Source: Aphidius gifuensis (Eukaryota > Arthropoda > Insecta > Hymenoptera > Braconidae). Taken from it: a stretch of DNA of 64,000 bases. The position numbers and the translations under genes are program-made. The notes under the pieces were generated by a model. It was not told where the DNA came from, made no database searches, and saw only the letters and a program-made list of their open reading frames with translations. The DNA is taken from NCBI RefSeq assembly GCF_014905175.1, contig NC_057792.1, positions 7,068,001-7,132,000 on the forward strand, in the 5' to 3' direction. The stretch's first letter is position 1. Each line of letters starts with the position of its first letter. Below are positions 33,197 through 42,903 of this stretch, piece by piece.

Positions 33197-35317
33197 ATGA
33201 CGAGTGAAAAAATGCCAAGTGATAATCATGACACAGACATTATACGTGCTAAGTGTAGTGATAATTCTATTGTTAGTGCTTACACCGCACCAAAAGTGTT
33301 ACTTGATATGGATGACGTTATTGTCTCAGGAATACCGGACTTTAATAGAAAATTTAAACATATATGTTGCACACCCTATGGTCGAATGGACCATGGTAGT
33401 TGGGGAATTCGTGCAACGTCAAGTCTAGAACGAAAGGCTATAGGACCCTTACACCATCCAGCAGTTGATGTAACCAAAGGTGTCATGTTTTGTTTTCCTG
33501 ATAGCCCTCAACCCGATCGTGTTCCACCGGCATCAATAACATTTACAGCTCCAATTCACAAAGGTCGAATTGAACGTGAACTGATTTCAGTTTATTTGAA
33601 ACACGGGCAACCAGACATGGATACACTTGAAAGCATCTTAACTGGAAATTTAATGGCTGCAAATCAACAACTTCATCGAGACATTGGTGCTTACATCGAT
33701 TGCAGACTTGAGCTAATAGATAATATGGCTTTTTATGCAAAAGGTCTTTGGCAAGCATTGCTCATCGATTTTTGTAATGAAAGAAACTTTGTTCCTCAGG
33801 CTACGGCTTGGGAAGCAAATGATTTTCGTGTTAAATACATTGATCTGTCAAACATTGCCACAACAGCCGATCAACTTGGTAGTGCAATTAAAGGTCACGG
33901 ATTTGTCTTTATTGAGAACAGCGATTATTCAAGAGGCACACATGATCTTGTTTTGGAATGGATATGTCAACCAAACAGACGTATTGCCACTCCAAAAAAT
34001 AAAAACATACCACACATGGCATATGTCAGCTGGCCGTACATACCAATTACAGTCGCCAGACATGGTGCATTCGAACCTTTAGGTGTACCAACTGTTATTG
34101 ACTCAGATACAATTTACAGTTTTCTCAGAATCACTGCTACAAACAGAAATGAACACGAAGCTCTTTCTAGAGCTATCAGCTGGGTCCAACAAAATTGTGG
34201 TGTTGAATTTATTGCTCCTGCTACTCGCAATGGGCTTTACAGATTTATCTGGCCAGACAATGGTACAGGAAATATTGGTATTTCAGCTCCAAGCGATTAC
34301 AATGCGCTCTTGCGTATGTTGAAAGTAACACCAAAATATCAACCAGCATATGACGAGGACAACACCAACTTCATTCAATCATTGAGAATGACGAGACTAA
34401 ATTTGGCTGCACTCTATACTGGATTGTTCAACGCATTTGTCACTACAGTCATGGCTAGTGTTCATTTTGATACCTCAGCATGTCAACGATGGGCAGACGG
34501 CGAAACGGAAGATCGAAGTCTCATCCATACTTTACGTGACATGCTCTTACGTCCAACAACGTCAGGGGAAGAGCCTGCCATTTACTATGCAGTAGCAATA
34601 GCTTTTAAAGTGTACACAGGGTGCAACATTAATAGCAACATTAATGCTAGCAGAAACTGGTCAACAAATCCAGGATCTTATGCTCATGCATATGATAGTT
34701 ATCGTCTATTGAATGATTTTATCGCTCCTGTACGTGGTAATTTACTTGCTCTTGATTACTGGATGATAACAAGACCAATTGAATGGGGAATACCTGGTGA
34801 TCCTTGTGAAGTCAACTTCTCAAAAAATGTCAGCAATCAAGGACCTCCTGCTTCGTGGGGGTGGCACGCTTCATCTGGAGATAGCACTTTTCAAGATGCT
34901 GCTTCAGGAAAGACTCCATACATGATCATACCTTACGGCCCACTTGGCATGAACATCATTGCACAAGCATTCGATTTGGCAAATCCTGTCTTCAAAACTG
35001 AACGAATTCGATGGGCTCCGAATGATTTAATTCACCGATGGAAGTTTGATCAGTCACTGCTTGAAGGTGCAGTTTATGACGCGAAACTGCGGTGCTACTG
35101 GCCATGTACAATTCGCACATTTGACCATGATGATCAAATAATTGCAGCTCCAGTGTATCCCACTCCGAGTAACGTCAATGCTATTAGCATACTAGGAAAC
35201 TGGAATGGAAAAACACTCGGAAATGTTGGTTATTGGAAACCAATTTTAGGTTACACTGATGAAGACATACTCCCAATTTTGAAACGACGTCGCAATAATA
35301 ATCAATTATTTATATAA
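33197..35317 (+). CDS. Endogenous capsid-like protein of a toti-like dsRNA virus
   Basis: A single uninterrupted 706-codon frame without introns, visibly GC-richer and with codon use unlike the AT-rich genes around it. The predicted protein is a mixed alpha/beta, aromatic- and Pro/Gly-rich protein without a signal peptide, transmembrane segment or enzyme motif. Size and character fit capsid proteins of toti-like dsRNA viruses of arthropods. This assignment is from general impression and I am only moderately sure. No polymerase gene is nearby, so only the capsid segment was integrated or kept. The frame is also open for about 50 codons upstream without an ATG (from about 33044), so the source gene may have extended further, or the start is elsewhere. 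An intact frame suggests a recent or a maintained insertion. Alternatives are another RNA-virus capsid or an unknown host gene. Confidence 0.5.
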   Translation: MTSEKMPSDNHDTDIIRAKCSDNSIVSAYTAPKVLLDMDDVIVSGIPDFNRKFKHICCTPYGRMDHGSWGIRATSSLERKAIGPLHHPAVDVTKGVMFCFPDSPQPDRVPPASITFTAPIHKGRIERELISVYLKHGQPDMDTLESILTGNLMAANQQLHRDIGAYIDCRLELIDNMAFYAKGLWQALLIDFCNERNFVPQATAWEANDFRVKYIDLSNIATTADQLGSAIKGHGFVFIENSDYSRGTHDLVLEWICQPNRRIATPKNKNIPHMAYVSWPYIPITVARHGAFEPLGVPTVIDSDTIYSFLRITATNRNEHEALSRAISWVQQNCGVEFIAPATRNGLYRFIWPDNGTGNIGISAPSDYNALLRMLKVTPKYQPAYDEDNTNFIQSLRMTRLNLAALYTGLFNAFVTTVMASVHFDTSACQRWADGETEDRSLIHTLRDMLLRPTTSGEEPAIYYAVAIAFKVYTGCNINSNINASRNWSTNPGSYAHAYDSYRLLNDFIAPVRGNLLALDYWMITRPIEWGIPGDPCEVNFSKNVSNQGPPASWGWHASSGDSTFQDAASGKTPYMIIPYGPLGMNIIAQAFDLANPVFKTERIRWAPNDLIHRWKFDQSLLEGAVYDAKLRCYWPCTIRTFDHDDQIIAAPVYPTPSNVNAISILGNWNGKTLGNVGYWKPILGYTDEDILPILKRRRNNNQLFI

Positions 35318-36149
35318 TATAATACTGGATTGACAAAAGAGTAAATTTAAAAATATTAATCAAGGTATTTTTGTAAGAAGAAAAGATGCAAGTTGTATAG
35401 AACAGTTAAAACGAATAGATCTTATCAAATTGTTCTGTAAAGTAAATGAAACAAATTAAATATGTCATAAGAACAAAAAAAAAACTTTTATATTGTACTA
35501 TATTTACAAGAAAATTTAAATATAATTAAAAAATTTAATTTCACTCAATAATTGATAAAATTATAAATAAATTATTATAAATTTGTATTGCCAGTAAAAT
35601 TTCTAGTTGGTACAGCACCATATTCTAATATGTAATGGCTTGTGATGTAAATTTGGATAAGCCTTATGCATACATGTGCTGAAAAAAAATCATAAAAAGA
35701 TTTAGGATTATTTATGATAAATTATAACTTGTTGAAAAAAAAAAATAAAAATGCAATGTATTTACTTATGCTTGAAGGTTGTAGTGTGTTATTTTTACAT
35801 CACTCCAACCATAAACTTCTAGTTTTATTATTCATTGTAAACAGTCGAAAATTTATATGCAAAATTATTTTCTTTTTGTTGTTCTCATCAACGACAATAT
35901 CAGCTTTGTCAGGGTGTCATTTTTCATATTTGATAATAAATAGAAAAATTGATTTTATTAATTTTATTCATGGCTATTAGATATAGTAAATTTTGTAAAA
36001 TTAACTCTCGTTATGTTAATTTTGTTTGGTATTTTTGTCCAAAGTCTTTTGGAATCCTGAAAATAAAAAAAAAAATCAAATTAGCAATGTTTTCGAATGA
36101 AAAAAATTCTGTTTTATTAATTTAATAATAATAGTTATAAGAGGTAAGG
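35318..36149. other. Intergenic AT-rich sequence
   Basis: The 3' flank of the capsid-like ORF. An 88-codon + ORF at 35714-35980 has no recognisable features. No terminal repeats bound the insertion. Confidence 0.45.
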
Positions 36150-36367
36150 CCAGCCAATCATTATCTGAATAAAAAAATGCAATTGGAATATTTATTTTTG
36201 ATAAATCATAAGATGGAGGCATTGATAAATTGTATTTAGCTAAATTTTTTGTTTCTCCATAATCGAAATTTTTAAATTTACCAGAATGAATTTTTTGAGC
36301 ATAATGAATAACTGTTTTTGTTGATGTACCAGCTGGTTCACGCCCAATATTACTGGCAGTAGTGTCT
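36150..36367 (-). pseudogene. Acid lipase (lysosomal lipase-like) exon remnant
   Basis: The minus strand reads GTSTKTVIHYAQKIHSGKF, then FDYG..KNL..YN, then PPSYDLSKINIPIAFFYSDN and DWLA. This is the order typical of the C-terminal part of alpha/beta-hydrolase lipases, where the Asp of FYSDND is the catalytic acid. An acceptor-like AAG precedes it near 36368. No further lipase exons with Ser or His were found, so it is probably a fragment. Confidence 0.6.
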
Positions 36368-36708
36368 TGAATAAAAAAATAAAAAAAATAATAAATTATG
36401 TTTATATTTTCTTAAAATTAATTATCAAGTTGAAATAATTTACTTTGTTAAATTGTTCAGCATCTGAATAATTTAAAAATAAATTATAATTCGGACAAAT
36501 GATTCAACCGACGAATATCGATGTCTATTTATTTTTAATAAACACAATTATAATAAAAAGAATTCTAGCTAAGTGAAATAATGTAGATATTGATTGTTTG
36601 GCTTTAATTACAGCTAAGTAAAAAATTTAGCTAAGTAAAAAAATTTAGCTAAGTAAAATCATCTATAAGGTAAATAGACAGGTATTTAAAAATTGAGGCT
36701 TTTTGGCG

Positions 36709-36740
36709 ACATTAATTGTAAATTTATGTTTTGTTTTTAT
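36709..36740. repeat. Solo end of the 29-bp MITE
   Basis: ATTAATTGTAAATTTATGTT matches one terminus of the 28850-28993 element with a mismatch; no partner end is nearby. Confidence 0.55.
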
Positions 36741-36744
36741 CTTA

Positions 36745-37100
36745 TTCATTGTTAGATTTTTCACAAAGATCCTTGGATGGCGTTTTTTCCGATGGTATAC
36801 CATTTGTGTCAGTTTCTAATTTTCTTTTTAGTTTATTAGCATCCACTTTTTTGGCACCATCAATAACCCGTCCTATATGGCTATTAAATTGCTTCAACTC
36901 CATGTTTCGGGCATCTTTCATGTAACCGACTTATTTTAGCCAGCTTGCAAACATTTCTTTTCCTTTCACCACTTATTCTGGAGTTAAAACCTTTTTTGAA
37001 ATATACCTCGAGTCTGACGTACAACTCGATCCTTTAAGGTTGTTTTTAAATCGCATGACCGGGCGACGTTTTGGGTTCACAAGGGTACTTACAAACGCAT
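36745..37100 (-). pseudogene. Decayed ORF of unknown family
   Basis: On the minus strand about 110 codons read well (NPKRRPVMRF...GKEMFASWLK...MKDARNMELKQF...VDANKLKRKLE) but contain two in-frame TAA codons. It is basic and Lys-rich, and its family is not recognised. A coding stretch with only two stops suggests a relatively young pseudogene. Confidence 0.4.
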
Positions 37101-37228
37101 ATTAAATAAAAAAATTATAGCGCCCCTTCATGCCTAAAATCTTTTTACTTTACTGATGCGTCATAAGTAGTGTGAGTGTTGCCGGCTTATATTTACAGAC
37201 ACTAATACTACTCTAGCAATAAACATTC

Positions 37229-37365
37229 AGGGGGAAGTTCCAAAACCGGAGATTTCTTGTAAGAGAAGGATAGAAGAAGAGATAGAAGATTGAGCCAAAG
37301 AGATAGAGAGACGGATAGAGCTAGAAGAATAAAACCGAACGACGGTATTGGAACTTACCCCAAAT
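37229..37365. mobile_element. MITE, ~137 bp, imperfect ~20-bp ends
   Basis: GGGGGAAGTTCCAAAACCG and the complement of CGGTATTGGAACTTACCCC form its ends. The interior is purine-rich (GATAGA, GAGATAGA). Confidence 0.65.
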
Positions 37366-37689
37366 TTTCAGTGTAATTCAGCCGGCTGAAACCCGTAAAT
37401 TTAAAAAGTAATTGGCCAATATCTTTTAAACGGCACTGAGGAAATGGATAATTTTTTTTTCATTGATTTCGTATTTGTAAAGTGTACAAATCTGTAGAAA
37501 AAAATCAAAATTTAAATTAAGAGTTTTAAAAGTACAAGCGCAAACGTACCTATACTCCCTATGCTTGCGTGTTAAAGTTGTCAACTTTGACACTAATTAT
37601 CTGGATTTTGACGCAGAGGAAAATTACGAAAAAATTCCACCAAATAGATAATTATTTCATTTAAACATTAAAAAAAAAAAATCGAAAAT

Positions 37690-38003
37690 TAAATTACGGG
37701 AATTTCATTTAAAAACAACCTTAATTCTTCTTGAGTCCACATTGATCGCATTATTGATTTTGCACAGTCAGCTGCAGTGTTAAAAGTTTTGTTGCATAAT
37801 TCGTTAATCTCAGGTATATTTGAAGGTTGATTATTTTCTATGAAAAAAAAAAAAAACACCAAAAAATTATTATTTCACTAATTAACAGAAAAAAATTTTT
37901 AACTCTATAATATTTTGTTGATCTTTACCTAAATTATCAGTAACTATATTTTTTTTTGGCTTAACTCCATCTTTACTAGGTGCAGTCAGAAGCATTGTCT
38001 TAT
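37690..38003 (-). CDS. Two-exon 3' gene end, BEN-domain-like
   Basis: Exon 37930-38003 (TMLLTAPSKDGVKPKKN) joins in matching phase to an exon ending near 37693. The second exon reads INELCNKTFNTAADCAKSIM and then RSMWTQEELRLFLNEIPVI-stop. The pattern Cys-Asn...Ala-Lys-x-Ile-Met...Phe/Trp-Thr-x-Glu-Glu-Leu resembles the start of a BEN domain, but it is short and uncertain. Upstream exons are not identified, so it may be a relic. Confidence 0.35.
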
Positions 38004-39114
38004 CTGAAACTATTGAATTAATTTTTATTATTATTTTTATAATAATAATTTATATAAATGAAAAAAATAATCACCTCATTTTCATTCACCTATACTTGTT
38101 CTGTTTGATCTGTTACTTACATTCGTTCTTGAGATGTATCATAAATCATAATATATATTAAATTATTCATTGTTTATTTCCTGTTACTGGATTTTTACAA
38201 TAATGACTCATTATTAATGAGTTCTTCTTAGTTTTAAAAAAAATTAATTAATCACTGACAATTATATTAAGAACAACCAAATTTAATGCTTTCAAAGCAT
38301 TAAATGCAATAATGATGATTCTATTTTAACAATCCTTTTGTATTTTTTAATATTTTTAGTGACTTGATTAATGATCAATGAAATTTTTATGATATATTTT
38401 TACATGACTTTATATACAGAATTTTAAATTGAATCCACAAAATATATTTAAAAGTATTTTTTTATATAAAAATACATATTTTTATCAATAAGATTAATAC
38501 TATCAAAATTAAATTAATAAAACAAATATAATTAGTTTAATTAATCAAACAAATATAAAGTTTCGAAGTGATCAAGAAGAAAAAAAAAATTGAATTATGA
38601 GCTGTTTACTATGCAAGTAAATTAGTTGTTAGTTGTTAAAAATTGCTGAAAATTTAACTTGGTCATTATATAATGAGTAAAAATTACTTTAACACGTTTT
38701 AACATTGAATTATGTTTTTCTTTTTTATATTAACTGTTCTAATTGTTTTATATTTGAACGTGAATATTAACGAATCTTGCTAATTTTTTATAACACACAA
38801 ATATATTATTCAAAGAAGAAAAAAAAAATAATTATAGGTAGGATTATGTCCACAAAAGAATAAGGATTAAGGAGTCAGCGTTACAATTTTTTATTGATTT
38901 TTTGATTTATTATCAGGCAGCCAATCAAACCACTTGAAAGTGAAAAAATAACAACATGTAGGTTAATGGTTATGTAAATATGTTGACACAATAATTAATC
39001 GTAAAACTCTCTCTATATAATTTAGTCTAAATATAAATAATATAATATCAAAATTGTAATTGAATTGTTACAATTTTTTGTGAAAATTAGGAAGTGTCAT
39101 ATTATTTATAAACA
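38004..39114 (+). other. Intergenic region upstream of copy 7
   Basis: It includes a partial copy of the family-associated repeat (about 38095-38150), 3'-UTR-like family sequence (about 38390-38760), then the shared upstream block. A whole family copy may once have stood between these pieces. Confidence 0.5.
38915..38990 (+). promoter_or_regulatory. Conserved upstream block with CCAAT motif (copy 7)
   Basis: CAGGCAGCCAATCAAACCAC, CTTGAAAGTG, then TTATGTAAATATGTTGACAC, nearly identical to copy 5 and at similar spacing. Confidence 0.45.
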
Positions 39115-41525
39115 ATGGAAGAACCAAGTCAAAATGGAATGATAAATGAATCGACACATAATGGACCAGAAAAGGTAATTGCGTGGTTAGCATGCTTTGT
39201 ATTTATCATGTTAAATATTTAATAATTTAATAATTCAATGATATGTTTTAGATTGCTGAACAAATACCATCTTGTTCAACGAAATTCGATTATCCTGGTT
39301 ATCCTGGTTTTCTCGAGGCAATAAGACAGGCAAAAAGAAAAAAAAAATCCCATGATGTATCATTTGAAATACTTTTTTCATATTTACCTGAATCAGTCAT
39401 AAAACATCATGATTTCAATCTAAATGAATGGTGGAACTATTGTTTAGTTGAAAATAAAGATCCACTAGAAACTGATTTATCAGTTGTAATTGGTTATCTT
39501 GGAAAAAAATTAGATGCTGGTACGTCACCTGAAGATTTAAAATCAATTTCATCTACAGTTTGTCTTATTGCATCTGATAAAATGGAAAGACAAATCTATT
39601 CATCCAGTTTTCTATTCTCAGAATTTGCTAAATATTCATTCGTAAATAATACAGATGGTTATAAAACACCAAAATTATCATATCAAAATAATTCAGACAA
39701 AACAAAAAATCAAGATGAATCAAAAATATCATCAGTACAAATTGAAAATGTAAAAAAAGCCAAATCATCTGAAATGATTAATATATCAGATGATCATCCA
39801 GGTAATCAATCACCATCAACATCACTGAAAAAACCAACAAATGTATTAAATAATAATGTGCCTACTATCTATAAAAAAAATAGTGTGATGTTACAAAAAG
39901 GAATGGATAATTCACAGGTGATAACAACACCATCAATGAAATCACCGACGACCACAACAAAACCACCAGCAATATTACTACACCCAGCATCAAAGAATAA
40001 AGTTAGTGAAAATAAGGAAATAAAGGAACTAACACGTGGATCTATTAACAGTCAACAAACAATTCTAAAACAAGAACAAGATGAAAATATACAACAGCAA
40101 CAATCAACACTATCACCAGCAAATAATAATCAAGAGAATAATGTTTTCACAAATAATGTTGCACCATTAACCACACCGGAAGATTTATCAGATGAAATTG
40201 GATCAACAAATAATATTGAAAGTTATACATATTTACGAAAATCCATTGATAATCCAAAAACAGCAATTGTACAAGATCAAGTAGAAGGAAATAGTGTTAA
40301 AATATTGGCTACTATGAAAAATGGTGAACTACTATTGATAACATTTGATATACCAAATGAAAAAATTACTTTCAATGATTTACTTGAACAGGCTGGTGTA
40401 CCATTCAATGGCACAACAACAGTATCACTTGTTAAAGATCCAGTATTAAAAATAAATTATATTGTTGAAAGTGAAACTGGTAAAATCGTTAATTTAACAG
40501 AAACTAGTGATGTTAATAATGAATTATCAATCGACGGTAGTGTATTCTCTGATAAACAATGTTTACAAGATGATGATGATGATGATAATGATTGGTTAAA
40601 TCTTGATAAAAAAAATTTTGGTACAAATTTAAAAGTGCAATCAGCATTGCTGTGTCAGATGGTCATAATTGGATCATACAGATATATACCAAAAGGTCAT
40701 ATTATTATAAATACAACTGGTTTAACATTATCAGTACCATTACTTGGAGATAAAACTGAAACTAAAGTACATGTACTGAAAGTACATGTTGAATATCAAG
40801 ATATTGTTAAAGTATCAATACATTCTGGTAGACCAGTCCCAGTATTATTTTTCTACACAATATCTAGTTCTAAAATACGTAATTTATTAGGTATGAACAA
40901 TCCAAATTATGATTCAGCTGGTAAAGATCAAACGTACCAAAGAATAGTACTATTTCCAAAATTATTAAGTAGCAGTTCAATTATGGTTTTAAAAAAATTA
41001 TTTCCATCAGATTCTTTCATAAAAGAATTAAATGCAAAACAAGCTCACGACATATTAACAAGAGGAGCATCATTAAGAGATTTTTTTAATATATCAAAAA
41101 TCACCAATGATGATGTTGAAAATTCTACTATTCATCCAGCAGCACCAACAAAAGATGATGATACAAATAAATCAATTACAATATCACAATGTGCAAAATT
41201 ATCATGTATCAATAAAGATACACATGGCAATGATGAATTAACAAACAATGATAGCAGACAAAAAACATCATCTGTTATTATTGAAAAAACTAAGTTAGAT
41301 AAAAGTCAGCCAGCACAAAAAAATAATGAGTTTGATAAAATTATAGCAACCAATAATAATATTAAAATTATTACAAATTCTGATGATAATAGCCAGGGCA
41401 GTATTAAAAATAAAATAAATAATAAACGTAAACGTTCACAGCTAGAAGTAATAGCTGAGGAAGAATATTCAAATAAAATTTTACTCTCTCAGAATGAAAA
41501 TAATGATTTCTTTGTTCATAAATAA
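39115..41525 (+). CDS. SUL family copy 7 (short form)
   Basis: The exons are 39115-39174 and 39252-41525 (about 777 residues, phase 0). The first exon fuses a normal leader to the last codons of the usual exon 2 (GPEK), so the Gln run and the I-K-E-E site are lost. The second exon joins exons 3 and 4 with no intron. It has the Trp-rich domain, SIM-like EMINISDDH (about 39770-39795), L-K-Q-E (about 40065), the conserved ~80-residue domain (about 40215-40480), IVNLTETSD, an Asp run, and the IGSYRYIPK domain (about 40665-41050). The KRKR tail is at about 41430. Most repeat modules are gone. Confidence 0.77.
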
Positions 41526-41754
41526 ATAAATAAATTAAGCGTTAACATTTCATATTAAAAACAAACAATATTAAATAACAGAAAATATATTTCAGTTATT
41601 ATATGTGTGAGAATTACTTTAACATGTTATAACATTAAATAATGTTTTTCTATTTATCAATAAAGGTTTCAAGTTAATTATTATTAATGATTGTTTCAAT
41701 TGTTTATTATTTGAACATAAATATTAATTCTTGATACCTCATTGCTAATTTTAT

Positions 41755-41985
41755 GTGACCAGGATCTCTCTATTTTCATTAAAGTATTAATGCTGTTTGG
41801 AGCATTATCATTACTCGGGTTAGAAATGAATCACCAGGTGAAATAAACTTTTCCTAAAAATAATAAATTGTTTTATTATGGTTTTCATGACATAATTTTT
41901 TGACGATCATTCACCTACACTTGTTCTGTGTGATCTGTTTGGATCCTGCAAATTCTTTTATCCGTACCATTCAGCTGGTACTTGA
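41755..41985. repeat. Family-associated repeat segment, occurrence 2
   Basis: GTGACCAGGATCTCTCTATT through CAGCTGGTACTTGA, matching 24113-24370 and 46325-46567. It is directly joined to a SUL coding tail. Confidence 0.7.
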
Positions 41986-42311
41986 TACAGACAAAGTTAG
42001 ATACAACTGATCTAGAACAAAAAATACATAACACGTTGTTAATTAACGAATTTTATAAATGTTTAGCAAATAATTATATCAAAACTAATGATTTTGATAA
42101 TGATATTTCAGCGCATACAATTTATTCAACATCAAAAAGGGAAAACTCATTATCACATGATAAAAATAATACAACTGATTCTGATTATAATTGTGATAAC
42201 AGTATTGAAAATGAAACCAATAGTAATAAACGCAAACGTTTACAGCTAGAAGTAACAGCTGAGGAAGAAAATTCAAATAACGTTTTACCCTCTATGCCTT
42301 GGATCGATTAA
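41985..42311 (+). pseudogene. Orphan SUL C-terminal tail
   Basis: The frame encodes only the end of a family member, from TKLDT through INEFYKCLAN, then KRKR (about 42228) and a stop. It is closest to copy 3 (same SMPWID/SMPLID ending). There is no promoter or upstream exons; the coding match begins abruptly at the repeat junction. It is a truncated relic of a deleted copy. Confidence 0.75.
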
Positions 42312-42740
42312 AAAAAAAACTATAATTTAAATTTGTTATCAATAAGATCAATAATATTAAAATTAATAAAACAAATATTGAGTTTTTAAGTGAATAAAAA
42401 ATATATATATATATATTTAATTATAAGCAAGTAAATAAATAATTGTTAAAAATTGTTGAAAATTTAATTTGGTTATAATATAAGTAAAAATTATTACTTT
42501 AACATGTTTCAATATTTAATATAATGTTTTTCTATTTTTTATTAATTGTTTTAACTGTTTTTTATTTTAACATGAATACCAACTGCTTGCTAATTTTTTA
42601 TATTTCCAAATACATACACAAATCGTCATTCAAAAAGAAAAATAAAATCATTAAGATTATGTCCACAAAAGAATAAGAAGTCAGCGCACAGATTGTACGT
42701 TACAATTTTTTTTTTTTATTGAATTTTTTATTTTTTTATC

Positions 42741-42815
42741 AAACAGCCAATCAAAGTACTTGAAAGTAAAAAATAAAAAACATGTGGGTTATGTTGTCAT
42801 AATAATCAATTGTAG
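42741..42815 (+). promoter_or_regulatory. Conserved upstream block with CCAAT motif (copy 8)
   Basis: AAACAGCCAATCAAAGTACTTGAAAG then CATGTGGGTTATGTTGTCAT, about 150 bases before the start codon; slightly shortened. Confidence 0.4.
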
Positions 42816-42903
42816 AACTCTCTCTGTGATTAAGTCTAAATATAAATAGTAAAATATTTAATAATTATAATTGAATTAGAACGAGTCATATTATATATAA
42901 ATA

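Larger units (their letters stand above)
41526..42903 (+). other. Region between copies 7 and 8, with an orphan tail
   Basis: 3' UTR of copy 7, repeat segment (41755-41985), orphan tail (41985-42311), a second 3' UTR, and the upstream block of copy 8. It reads as a collapsed family copy. Confidence 0.6.
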
